Source of the DNA: Nitrospirota bacterium
GTDB taxonomy: Bacteria > Nitrospirota > Thermodesulfovibrionia > UBA6902
DNA: 64,000 nucleotides
NCBI GenBank assembly: GCA_016214845.1
Contig: JACRMS010000039.1
Span: forward strand, 1-64,000
Direction of reading: 5' to 3'
Part shown: piece by piece, positions 18,681 to 28,913 of the stretch
How positions within the stretch are numbered: position 1 is the stretch's first letter
Layout of the letters: each line of letters opens with the position of its first letter
The notes under the pieces: model-generated
What the model saw: the letters and a program-made list of their open reading frames with translations, nothing else
What the model was told of the DNA's origin: nothing
The model's database searches: none
Program-made: the position numbers and the translations under genes

Positions 18681-19304
18681 CTACTTTGATCCCGCTAATA
18701 ATTTGATCAGCGTTCTCATTTCATCGGAGTCCCATTCCCTGTAGCCCAGAGACACACCAGCCAGGTTTCCTTTGGCGTCTATCAGGACCTTCATCGGGGT
18801 CGAACGCACGCCATACTGAGAGCTGACCGCTCCGACTTCATCAAGAAGGACATCAAAGGAGATGTTGTTCTCCTCTAAAAATTTGGAAACTGTGTCCCTG
18901 TTCTCTTCTATATCAACGCTTAAAAGCTCAAAAGGTTCTCCTTTGAAGCTCCGGTAAAGGCTTTCGAGGGAAGGCAACTCCTTCCTGCACCATGGTCACC
19001 ACGTTGTCCAGAAACTGAGGAGGACTACTTTACCTCGGTATTGGCTGAGGCGCACCTTTTCACCTTTCACGGAAGTCAATTCGAAATCCTCGGCCATAAC
19101 GGGTTTTGCGAATGGGTTCATGTTCATGGCCTGCATTAATTCAGCGACCCTGGCATTGGATGCTACATCAGTTTTAGCTACTACATCAGTTGCGGAGGCT
19201 GTCTTGGACGGTTCCTTGCCCTGCTCTTTTGTACAGGAAAGTAAACATGATATGAGAATTATGATAATTGCGGCCACATTAAGATGTTTTCTTTCAGCCT
19301 TCAT
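18681..19304 (-). CDS. TlpA-like thioredoxin-fold lipoprotein, probable selenoprotein (UPWC active site)
   Basis: A 207-codon frame interrupted once, by TGA at 18996-18998. Before it the protein has a signal peptide with lipobox LLSC (Cys24), a linker, and the TlpA/AhpC-type start EKVRLSQYRGKVVLLSFWTTW. The TGA falls exactly where the first Cys of the CxxC site belongs, giving U103-P-W-C106. After it the frame continues as RKELPSLESLYRSF, ending with the cis-Pro stretch RSTPMKVLIDAKGN, all well conserved. A hairpin (18969-18985) stands 10 nt after the TGA. Family members reduce or transfer disulfides outside the cytoplasm. A nonsense mutation is the alternative, but the exact codon position and the intact downstream half favour selenocysteine. 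Confidence 0.8.
18969..18985 (-). promoter_or_regulatory. Candidate bacterial SECIS hairpin
   Basis: On the minus strand GGAAGG-AGTTG-CCTTCC forms a 6-bp perfect stem. The loop begins 16 nt after the TGA and has G in its second position followed by U. Known bacterial SECIS elements have a small loop with a G among its first bases, about 16-37 nt from the UGA, so this sits at the near edge of that range. Confidence 0.6.
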
Positions 19305-19512
19305 ATTTATTAAACAAGCCGTCCTTTCAAAAAATTAATATGATTAGTATATCAATTATCCCGTTTAAAAAACACCTTCACAAATTTTTCACAATTTATT
19401 CATTTTCCCTTCAAAACTTTTTATTAAGCTAAATCATACAAATTAAGTACGGATATGATTAAAGATAAATAATATGACATTAATGGTTCTTTTACCCCCC
19501 CTCCAACTTAGA

Positions 19513-19542
19513 GCAGCCAGGGTGTCCTGGCTGCATTTTTTT
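19513..19542 (+). terminator. Strong terminator with no gene in front of it
   Basis: GCAGCCAGG and CCTGGCTGC form a perfect 9-bp stem around GTGT, followed by A and eight T. It sits in the divergent gap between the TlpA-like gene and the M16 peptidase gene and is oriented with the latter, so it would end a short transcript or attenuate the peptidase operon. A 23-codon frame starting MTLMVLLPPL runs through the hairpin. Confidence 0.65.
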
Positions 19543-19595
19543 TAGGCGCGGAATGATTGACCGCTTTTCTTATTTCTGTTAGCATTGATGGGATA

Positions 19596-20944
19596 ATGAA
19601 AAAGATTTTCAGTATTATATTGCTTCTGCTTTTGCTGTCTCTTGCCGCGTGCGCTCATACCTCGGCACGCCAGGCGGGCCGCTATGACGGCCTTCTTTAT
19701 GAAGAGGTCCTTCCCAACGGTTTGAAGGTCTTTGCCCTGAAAGACCCCAATGCCCCGCTGGCTGTTTTTCAGATATGGTACAACGCGGGCTCGATACACG
19801 AGCAGGTTGGAAAGACAGGGCTGAGCCATCTGCTTGAACACCTGATGTTTAAGGGCACGCCTAAATACGGGCCCAAGGAATTTTCAAAGATCATAAGCAG
19901 GGCAGGCGGAGTTGACAATGCCGGAACGTCGAGGGACTATGTTTATTATCATCAGAAGCTCGCGCCCGACAAACTTTATCTCTCCATCGAGCTTGAAGCC
20001 GACAGGATGAGCAACCTGGTCATGGACCCGAAAGAGACCCTCTCGGAAAGGGACGTTGTCATGGAAGAGCGGAGGATGCGCTACGATGACGACCCGCAGA
20101 ACATTGTATATGAAGAAGTCATGGCGACCGCGTTTAAAAATATCCCTTACAGGTGGCCGGTCATCGGATGGATGGAGGACCTGAAGAGGATCACGCGGGA
20201 CGACCTCTATAAATATTACAAAGAGCATTACGCGCCAAATAACGCCATGATAATTGTCGCCGGGAACATTGACGTCGACGCGGTGATGACGAAGATCAGA
20301 AGCGAGTTCGGCGGCATTCCTAAAGGCGGGAGAATTGAAAATCCCGACATAGCAGAGCCTGAACAGTCCGGCGAAAAAAGGCTGTATGTAAAAAAAGAGG
20401 CGGAGCTTCCTTACGTGCTAATCGGATATAAGACCCCGAACTTCCTGAACGATGACGGTTACGCCCTTGAGGTGTTAGCAGGGGTCCTCTCAGGGGGAAA
20501 GAGTTCGAGGATCTACAAAAGCCTGATCGATGAAAAGAGGCTTGCGCTTTCCGCGGACGCCTCCTACAGCAGCCTCGATAAATATCCTTCCCTCTTTTTC
20601 CTTGACGCTGCGCCCCTGCCCGGGAAATCCATCGACGAAGTTGAAAAGGCCTTGTATGAGGAAGTCGAAAAGATAAAGAAGGAAGCCCCAGACGAGAAGG
20701 AAGTCCAGAAGGCAAAGAACCAGGTAGAGGCGGGCTTTATCATGGGGCAGGATTCCATCTTCTTTCAGGCTGAGGTTGTGGCAATGTTTGAAATGCTCGG
20801 CGACAGGAAACTCAAGGACAAATATTTTGAAGGTATAAGAAAGGTCACCCCGCAGGACGTCCAGCGCGCAGCGCAGAAATATCTTGTCGAAGATAAAAAG
20901 ACCGTGGGAGTATTGGTGCCACTGAAGAAAGTTGAGAGTGGGAA

Positions 20945-20948
<4 letters not shown>
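19596..20948 (+). CDS. M16 family zinc metallopeptidase, catalytic subunit (lipoprotein)
   Basis: About 450 residues. The signal peptide has a lipobox (LAAC, Cys19). The inverted zinc site HLLEH lies at 78-82, and the distal Glu ligand region is SERDVVMEERRMRYDDDP. A second M16 domain (about 230-430) contributes substrate binding. Bacterial M16 pairs cut peptides in the periplasm; here the next gene encodes a homologue lacking the zinc site, as in known hetero-pairs. I start at ATG 19596; 13 upstream open codons lack signal character. The stop overlaps the next start (TTGA). Confidence 0.92.
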
Positions 20949-22334
<1,386 letters not shown>

Positions 22335-22342
<8 letters not shown>

Positions 22343-24164
22343 ATCCCTTCACAAGTTCCGCTATCTTTTTGTTCATGCCTTTCACTGATGCTATCTCGTC
22401 AACAGTGGCCTTTCTGATTGCGTCAAGGCTTCCGAAATGTTTCAGCAGCGCAAGTCTTCTTGTTTTGGCAATGCCCTTGATCTTTTCAAGCGGGGATTCG
22501 AGCGTCCTCTTAGCGCGGAGCTTTTTGTGATAGCTGACGGCAAAGCGGTGGACCTCATCGCGTATCTTCTGGAGCAGGTGCGTTGACGCCTCAAGCGGCC
22601 CAAGGTAAACAGGCTGGCGCCTGCCGGGGAGATAGACCCTTTCAAACTCTGTGCGGACACCTGACAGCTTTTGTTCTCTGCCGTCATATTTCGCCTTTGC
22701 CATCCCAACCGCTTCAACCGGCAGATCGAAAGGTCTCATCGCCTTCAGCGCTGATTCAAGCTGCCCCCTGCCCCCGTCGATTATTATCAATTGCGGCAGC
22801 CTGCCCTCATCGTTTGAGACATTCTTCAGGTATCTGCCGGCCACTTCGCCTATCATTGCAAAATCATCAATGCCTTCAACTGTTTTGATTTTAAAAAGCC
22901 TGTAGCCGTCTTTCATGAACTTCCCGTCTTCGTAGACGATCAATGCGCCGACAGCCTCCGATCCTGAAATATTCGATACGTCGATGGCGCCGATACGCCT
23001 CGGCACGACCCGCAGACCGAGCAGCTCTTTTATTTTCAAAAGCGTTTCGTCCACCTTTGTTTCTTTATGGACGTTAAATGAATAAAGCGCGTTATCATCC
23101 GCCATCTTCAGCACCTTTGCTTCGCCTTTATTCACTGCGTAAGAAAGCCTGACGGGCTTCCCTCTCTTTTCGCTCAGCCATCTCTGCTGTGTCGTCAGTT
23201 GCAATTTCAAAGGAATGATTATCCGCGGAGGCAGCAGCATTTCTTTTGAATAAAACTGCTCGACAAAACTCGCGACAAGCTCTTCATTTTCAATGCCGCC
23301 TGTTTTTTTCAGGAAGAAATCTTTCTGCCCGATGACCATGCCGTTTCTTATAAAGAGCAAAAACATGGAAGCTTCCTCCGCTTCCCTGTACAGCCCGATG
23401 ACGTCAATATCGCCAAGCTCCGGCGCAACAGCGCTCTGCGCTTCCCACGCCTTCTCGATAGAGTTAAGCCTGTCCCTGATCTTCGCCGCCTCTTCAAATT
23501 CAAGAGCGTCCGAAAGCCGTTGCATCCTGCTTTGAAGACTGCTGAGGAGCTCTTTTTTTTCGCCCTGGATGAACGCCCTTACTTCATCAACTATCTCCAT
23601 ATACCTGTCATGATCTATCGGCGTCCTCCTGTCTTCCGCGCAAGGCGCGATACATCTTCCCATCTGATACTGAACGCAGGGGCGGAACGGCTTCTCAAGG
23701 TTGTACCTGCAGATCCTTATGGGGAAATTGCGCCGAATGAATTTCAGCATCTCCCACATGGCACCGGCAGGGACATAGGGTCCGAAGTAAAGCGCGCCGT
23801 CCTTTTCAATCCTGCGCACCACTTCAAGCCTCGGCCACTCTTCGTTGACCGTCAGCTTCAGGTACGGGTAGTTTTTATCGTCTCTGAGGATTATGTTGTA
23901 TGGAGGTTTCACCCTCTTTATAAAATTCGCCTCAAGCACAAGCGCCTCGAGTTCATTGTTCGCCACGATATAATCAAAGTCCCTGACCTCCTGCATCATC
24001 TTTGTCTTGCGATCATCAAGCGCGGCTGAATCCTGAAAATACGACCTCACCCTGTTGCGGAGGTTCTTCGCCTTGCCTATGTAAAGGGTCTTCTCCTTAG
24101 CGCCCTTCATGATGTAGATCCCGGGCGAGATGGGGACCTGCTCCAGTTTCTTCTTGATATCCAT
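22335..24164 (-). CDS. uvrC: Excinuclease ABC subunit C
   Basis: Makes both incisions in nucleotide excision repair with UvrA and UvrB. Domains in order: GIY-YIG nuclease (about 14-95; GIYIM and YIGKAKNLRNRV), a four-Cys stretch (CRYNLEKPFRPCVQYQMGRC), UVR motif (about 200-235), the RNase H-like second nuclease (IGAIDVSNISG and VPRRIGAID region, about 370-540) and a helix-hairpin-helix tail (IKGIAKTRRLALLKHFGS). Length of 609 residues is normal. It converges with the M16 gene, overlapping its stop by 8 bp. Confidence 0.97.
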
Positions 24165-24231
24165 AGTGAAATTATAACTTAAGTGAATAATTGGGGAATG
24201 AGTTTATTGAAAACGAACAGCGGCAATGGCA

Positions 24232-24396
24232 GACAAAGGGAGACTGGCAAATAATTTCTATGCGACACCTTTAAAAAAGAGATAAAAGTTTGCAGTAAAA
24301 CGCTCTAAATAAAGAAAAGCAGGAATGGGAATGGCGCTTTGTCCGCATTTAAATAAATTGTCGATTATAGAAATTCTTTGCCAGTCTCCCTTTGTC
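24232..24396. repeat. MITE-like element with 30-bp terminal inverted repeats
   Basis: Bases 24232-24261 (gacaaagggagactggcaaa...) and 24367-24396 (...tttgccagtctccctttgtc) are inverted copies differing at one position. The 105-bp centre is A/T-rich and shows no gene. It lies between uvrC and the dehydrogenase gene. No clear target-site duplication is visible. It could equally be a large transcript hairpin. Confidence 0.6.
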
Positions 24397-24423
24397 ATAT
24401 CTTAATGACAACCAGAAAGTTTA

Positions 24424-26064
24424 TTATTTCTTCTGCGCCTTCACTTCATCCTTGATCCGTTTGACATGCCCTCTTCCCAGACCTTTCACCTCGCAGCCTA
24501 ATTCAAAATACCTGCGTATTTTATCATCGTCAAGAATGCCGAAACAGTCTATGATCGCTGCGGGGCCGCCGATCATTTTTACTACTTTGTCGGGATCAAG
24601 GTCCATATACTGTTTGTGACGTACCGCGAAGATCACAGCGTCCGCGCCTTTCAAGGCGTCCTTCATGTCTTTTTCCATTTTCATGTTCTTGAGTTTTTCC
24701 TGGTTGCGGAAAAACCTTGCGAGGCTGTGTCCCTTCCCCGGATAGGTGTCCTGGCTTTCAAATTCCCACCAGTGAGACAGGTACGGGTCATGGACCTTCA
24801 TTTCAGCGCCCATCTCCGTCAACCTTCTTACCATAAGTTCCGAGCCGCTGTACCTGGTATCGCCGACGTCCTCCCTGTACGATGCGCCTAACACAAGTAT
24901 ATCCGCAGCCGCGATGGGCCTGCTCATGTTCCTTAAAGCGTCTCTTGTAAGCTGCGCCACATGGAGGGAACGCGTATCGTTGATATTGATGGCAATGGGG
25001 GTTATTTTAAAAATGTCGTCTTCAAATCCGTGTATATGTTTATAAGCCCAGACCCCGAGGCCTCCGTCTTTCGGCAGACAGTAACCGCCGATGCCCGGCC
25101 CCGGAAAGATAATATTGTTGTGCGTAGGCCGGACCTTTATGGCCTTGATGACTTTTACAAGATCTACTCCGTTGCGCTCAGCAAAGAGACTCCATTCATC
25201 AAGAAATGCGAGGATCGTTGCGCGATAGCTGTTTTCAATTATCTTTGCCGTCTCTGATTCAATGGGCTTATCGAGAACGGTGAGAGGATAATCTTTGGTA
25301 TTAAGTATCTCATTGAGAAATTTTACGACCTTCTCCCTCGCCGGTTTATTTATGCCGCTGCACACGCGCCAGAAATCCCGGATGCTCGATACATAATTCC
25401 TTCCCGGCATTACCCTCTCAAAGCTGTGGGCCAGCAGAGGGTCTTTTTTAATCCCGCGCTTTTGAAAAACCTTTTTCATTATCGGGTAGGCGATCTGCTC
25501 GGTTGTGCCCGGCGCTACCGTGGTCTCAATGATGACAAGGGCCTCAGGGGAAATGTGTTCAGCCACAATTGCGAGAGACTCTTCAAGAGGCGACATGTCG
25601 GCGCGGCCTTCACGCACGTTTCCGACGGCGTCTTTAATATAGTCGCATTGTATATCAAGCACAACTACATCAGCTAAAGAGAGCACGTCGTACACGAATG
25701 TGGCGGTAAGGGTTTTCTTGTCACGCACGCATCTCCTGATCATCGGCTCAAGCTCCAGATCTTCGGACACAACCGGAGAGATCCCTTTATTGAGCACCGG
25801 TATTTTCCAGTAGCTTCTCGGGCTCGGCCTCTGCATCCCGATTACAAACTTGCCGGGCCGGCCTTTTTTATTTACGGTGTCTGCGATAACAGCGGCCATT
25901 GCAACTCCAACAAAGCCGACCCCCATGACCACGACGATCTCCCGGTCCAGCTTTTTCTGCTTTTCAACTTCCTTTTTCAGACGATTAAATTCTTTTTTGT
26001 ATTCGTTCTGCGAAGGCAACGGGAACTTCTCGCCGTCAGGGCTTACTGAATATGCAATGCTCAT
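24424..26064 (-). CDS. Nucleotide-sugar dehydrogenase (UDP-glucose/UDP-ManNAc dehydrogenase type)
   Basis: Oxidises a nucleotide-sugar to its uronic acid for surface polysaccharide. About 546 residues, roughly 100 more than usual. An N-terminal charged helix precedes the NAD-binding VVVMGVGFVGVAMAAV; the catalytic Cys is in GIGGYCLPKDGG; the C-terminal domain begins LVLGASYREDVGDTRYSGS and contains ADAVIFAVRH. I start at ATG 26064 (MSIAYSV), which has AAAGGAGAG in front. The extra length lies in the N-terminus, an insertion before the first domain's end and the C-terminal domain. The substrate cannot be told from sequence. Confidence 0.85.
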   Translation of the reverse strand: MSIAYSVSPDGEKFPLPSQNEYKKEFNRLKKEVEKQKKLDREIVVVMGVGFVGVAMAAVIADTVNKKGRPGKFVIGMQRPSPRSYWKIPVLNKGISPVVSEDLELEPMIRRCVRDKKTLTATFVYDVLSLADVVVLDIQCDYIKDAVGNVREGRADMSPLEESLAIVAEHISPEALVIIETTVAPGTTEQIAYPIMKKVFQKRGIKKDPLLAHSFERVMPGRNYVSSIRDFWRVCSGINKPAREKVVKFLNEILNTKDYPLTVLDKPIESETAKIIENSYRATILAFLDEWSLFAERNGVDLVKVIKAIKVRPTHNNIIFPGPGIGGYCLPKDGGLGVWAYKHIHGFEDDIFKITPIAININDTRSLHVAQLTRDALRNMSRPIAAADILVLGASYREDVGDTRYSGSELMVRRLTEMGAEMKVHDPYLSHWWEFESQDTYPGKGHSLARFFRNQEKLKNMKMEKDMKDALKGADAVIFAVRHKQYMDLDPDKVVKMIGGPAAIIDCFGILDDDKIRRYFELGCEVKGLGRGHVKRIKDEVKAQKK

Positions 26065-26171
26065 GGATCTTCTCTCCTTTGATGATTTCGTGTTTAAAAT
26101 ATTATAACGGTTATTTTTTTTCTTGAACAACCCCTCACCCGATTTCTGTCTCTAAATTCAGCTTTCCGCCT

Positions 26172-26384
26172 TCATCCCTCTGCCTTAACTATATATCCGG
26201 CATTCACAACGGCCTTTGCGATCTCGTCCTTATTTGTTTTTGACTCATCGTATACAATCTTAGCAGCGCCGACAGATACATCCGCCGAGGTTACCCCCTT
26301 GATTCCGCTGACAGCCTTTTTCACTGCCATGACGCAATGCTGACAACTCATACCTTCTATCTTTAATTCAATCACAGCCATCAC
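26172..26384 (-). CDS. Heavy-metal-associated (HMA) domain protein, CopZ-like
   Basis: A 70-residue metallochaperone-type protein. The metal site GMSCQHC is at residues 12-18 and the fold pattern (IEGMSCQHCVMAVKKAVSGI, then TSADVSVGAAKIVYDES) is standard for HMA domains. Family members carry Cu(I) or other soft metals to P-type ATPases. No ATPase is adjacent; the neighbouring gene is a CopD-like membrane cytochrome, which may be functionally linked. AGGAGGTCAGTG precedes the start. Confidence 0.92.
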   Translation of the reverse strand: MMAVIELKIEGMSCQHCVMAVKKAVSGIKGVTSADVSVGAAKIVYDESKTNKDEIAKAVVNAGYIVKAEG

Positions 26385-26440
26385 TGACCTCCTGTTTTAT
26401 AATTAGTTCTAATTCTACTTTGCAATCAAGATGACACCTT

Positions 26441-26515
26441 TGTCATTCCGGCTTGTCCAGAATCTTTCTTTGTTTTCAGAAGGATTCCCGACGCGCTCCG
26501 CTTGCGGGAATGACA
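26441..26515. repeat. GTCATTCCCGC-type dispersed palindrome, copy 4
   Basis: tgtcattccggcttgtccag faces ttgcgggaatgaca, with an inner gattcccgacgcgctccgc arm. It lies between the CopD-like and HMA genes. Confidence 0.6.
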
Positions 26516-26549
26516 ACTTAAACACTTAATGGAATAACTCTTAAACTTT

Positions 26550-27467
26550 TTAAAGCCCCCACCGCCAGTAAGCAATTACAAATAATACCAGAAATACGAT
26601 CGTCAAGTTCATATATGCTACAAAATAGAAGGCCTTTTGCGCAAAACTCCTCGACGGCTGGCGGGCAGCGTCATATGTTCCGGTTATTTTGAGTCCTGAA
26701 AGTTTTTCCTCTCCGTGCGGCGCCTTTGGAAGAAAGCTCGTAAGATCGCTGCCCGCGAGGTGTTTCATGTGGACCCCGTTCTTCCAGAGCTTCAATCCGG
26801 TAACATCATAAACATTTCCTTTGTATGCAATGAATGAAGAGGCACCTTCTTTTCCGTCAAAAGAAGAAAGCGTAACTGGACCGAATATCCCTTCTTTCGG
26901 GAATTCCTTCCTCCTGGTCCCTTTTTTAAGTTTCGGCCCCACAAACAGCACTACGAAAATGGCTGTCGCAACCATTATTATGTATAAAATAATTTTAATT
27001 GAAAGCGTCATCCCCCACAGGCTTTTCCAAAGCACATCGAGGCCTCTGATCCTGGACACTGTAAGCAGGAGCCCGGTGATGCCTGTAACAGCCATGGAAA
27101 CTAATCCGAGCGCGACTTCTCCTTTAGGCAATCCCCTCGCTGCGTATCCGGGCCGCAAGATGATATGCACATAAAGTATGGTCCCAAACCATAGAAAGGC
27201 GGCAATGATATGGAACGCGCCAATGAAGAACCTCACTGATTTTTTTATGGGGCCAAGCACACGGAAACCGCCCGAGGGAGGCCACACATACCCTGAAGCC
27301 GAATATTCAATCCCCTTACTGGAAAGGTCGCCGCCCTCCTCTGACAGGTGGCAGATCTTGCAGCCCTGCCTTGTCTTCTCCGCATATTCCGGAATTGCAC
27401 ATGCCACCGAAGCGAATAAAAACAGGAACACTATACATAGTCCTGCCGGCAGAAAAGTTTTCCGCAT
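26550..27467 (-). CDS. CopD-like membrane protein fused to c-type haem motif and cytochrome b5-like domain
   Basis: About 305 residues. A signal peptide ends near VACA; the first mature stretch has a c-type haem site CKICH. Four hydrophobic helices follow (about 80-195) in a CopD-like arrangement, with HIIAAFLWFGTILYVHIILRPG bearing His residues that could bind haem b. Then comes a cytochrome b5/steroid-binding-like domain (about 205-265: YKGNVYDVTGLKLWKNG, HMKHLAGSDLTSFL) and a final helix. I start at ATG 27467 behind GGAGGGTATC. It probably moves electrons at the membrane; the partners are unknown. Confidence 0.75.
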   Translation of the reverse strand: MRKTFLPAGLCIVFLFLFASVACAIPEYAEKTRQGCKICHLSEEGGDLSSKGIEYSASGYVWPPSGGFRVLGPIKKSVRFFIGAFHIIAAFLWFGTILYVHIILRPGYAARGLPKGEVALGLVSMAVTGITGLLLTVSRIRGLDVLWKSLWGMTLSIKIILYIIMVATAIFVVLFVGPKLKKGTRRKEFPKEGIFGPVTLSSFDGKEGASSFIAYKGNVYDVTGLKLWKNGVHMKHLAGSDLTSFLPKAPHGEEKLSGLKITGTYDAARQPSRSFAQKAFYFVAYMNLTIVFLVLFVIAYWRWGL

Positions 27468-27539
27468 GATACCCTCCATTTTTTGCATGAATAAATTATA
27501 CATGATGTAATTTGTTATGAGAACCCGAACCCCCCAATC

Positions 27540-27637
27540 TTGCTTCTGTCTTCTTGCTTCTGTCTTCTTGCTTCTGTCTTCTTGCTTCTGTCTTCTTGCT
27601 TCTGTCTTCTGACTTCTGTCTTCTGACTTCTGACTAC
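27540..27637. repeat. 14-bp tandem repeat upstream of argD
   Basis: Five exact copies of ttgcttctgtcttc (27540-27609) and two diverged copies (27610-27637). It belongs to the CAGAAGACAG word family (reverse complement). A tandem array of this kind is prone to slippage; it lies about 60 bp before the argD start. Confidence 0.9.
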
Positions 27638-27697
27638 TGTCTTCTGCCTCCCCGTCCCTTTTGTATATCCAATGATTTATGTTATATTTTTAGGGCG

Positions 27698-28891
27698 ATG
27701 GACAAGAAGCTTATTGATGAATCAAAAAAGTATTTAATGAACACTTACAACCGCGCCCCTATCGTCCTGAGAAAAGGACGGGGGATGAAGGTGTGGGACT
27801 CCACGGGAAAGGAATACATCGATTTTGTCGGAGGTGTCGCCGTAAACTGTCTCGGGCACTGCCATCCCAAGGTTGTAATTGCGATACAAAAGCAGGCTCA
27901 GAGGCTCATTCATGTCTCAAACCTGTACCACATTGAGCCGCAGATCAGGCTTGCAAAATTACTTATTGATAACTCGTTTGCCGACAAAGTCTTCTTCTGC
28001 AATTCAGGAGCGGAGGCGATCGAAGGCGCAATCAAGCTTGCGAGAAAATATTCAAAAGACCCTGTTGCAGGCAATAAATATGAGATCATTGCCGCGCTCG
28101 GTTCATTTCACGGGAGGACGCTCGCGGCCCTTAGCGCGACCGGGCAGGAAAAATTTCAGAAGGGATTTGAACCTTTAATGCCGGGCTTTAAGCACGTTCC
28201 GTTCAATGATGTTGACGCCCTGAAAAATGCGATATCTGCAAACACGTGCGCTGTTCTCCTTGAACCTATACAGGGCGAAGGCGGGGTAAGGTTCCCTTCG
28301 GAAGATTACTTGAAACAGGTCCGGCAGATATGCGATGAGAACAAGTTACTGCTGGTCCTCGATGAAATTCAAACCGGGATGGGACGGACAGGTAAACTCT
28401 TCGCGTACGAGCACTACGGCATACAACCTGATATCATGACGCTTGCAAAAGGGCTCGGCGGCGGAGTCGCTATAGGGGCCGTCCTTGCAAAAGAAAATGT
28501 CGCCGCCGCGTTTCAGCCGGGCACTCACGCCTCGACCTTCGGCGGAAATCCTCTGGCCTGCGCGGCAGGGGTGGTCACGATGGAAACCCTGCTTGAGGAC
28601 GGTTTTATGTTTGACCACTGCAGGCGGATCGGGAAATATTTCAAAGACAGCCTTGAAAGATTAAAAAAAGACTTCCCCTCATACATAGCTGATATCAGAG
28701 GGCTGGGACTTTTGATCGGAATGGAAATGACAAGGGCCGGAGGGCCTATTGTCGACACCTGCATGGGAAGAGGATTGCTCATAAACTGCACAAGCGGCAA
28801 TGTCCTGCGCTTTACACCTCCGCTCATTGTCAATGAAAAGGAAATCGACCACCTGATTGATACCCTTGAAGATATCTTTGCAAGACAATAA
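27698..28891 (+). CDS. argD: Acetylornithine aminotransferase
   Basis: PLP enzyme of arginine synthesis, making N-acetylornithine; some family members also act in lysine synthesis. 397 residues, class III aminotransferase: substrate/PLP stretch FCNSGAEAIEGAIKLARK, the DEIQTGMGRTG motif, and the Schiff-base lysine in TLAKGLGGG. I start at ATG 27698 (MDKKLIDESKKYLMNTYNR). The frame is open 48 codons further upstream, but that part is repeat DNA. It is followed by argF 22 bp later, confirming the pathway. Confidence 0.94.
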   Translation: MDKKLIDESKKYLMNTYNRAPIVLRKGRGMKVWDSTGKEYIDFVGGVAVNCLGHCHPKVVIAIQKQAQRLIHVSNLYHIEPQIRLAKLLIDNSFADKVFFCNSGAEAIEGAIKLARKYSKDPVAGNKYEIIAALGSFHGRTLAALSATGQEKFQKGFEPLMPGFKHVPFNDVDALKNAISANTCAVLLEPIQGEGGVRFPSEDYLKQVRQICDENKLLLVLDEIQTGMGRTGKLFAYEHYGIQPDIMTLAKGLGGGVAIGAVLAKENVAAAFQPGTHASTFGGNPLACAAGVVTMETLLEDGFMFDHCRRIGKYFKDSLERLKKDFPSYIADIRGLGLLIGMEMTRAGGPIVDTCMGRGLLINCTSGNVLRFTPPLIVNEKEIDHLIDTLEDIFARQ

Positions 28892-28913
28892 TTAATTAAG
28901 GGAGACATGGAAC

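Noticed and set aside
18681-19304. Reading the TlpA-like region as two separate genes or a pseudogene
   Set aside because: The second part would start in the middle of the thioredoxin fold without a ribosome site, and the sole interruption falls on the active-site Cys codon; selenocysteine explains it better, though a nonsense mutation is not excluded.
27540-27637. Possible CRISPR array
   Set aside because: Units are 14 bp in direct tandem without spacers, so this is a simple tandem repeat.
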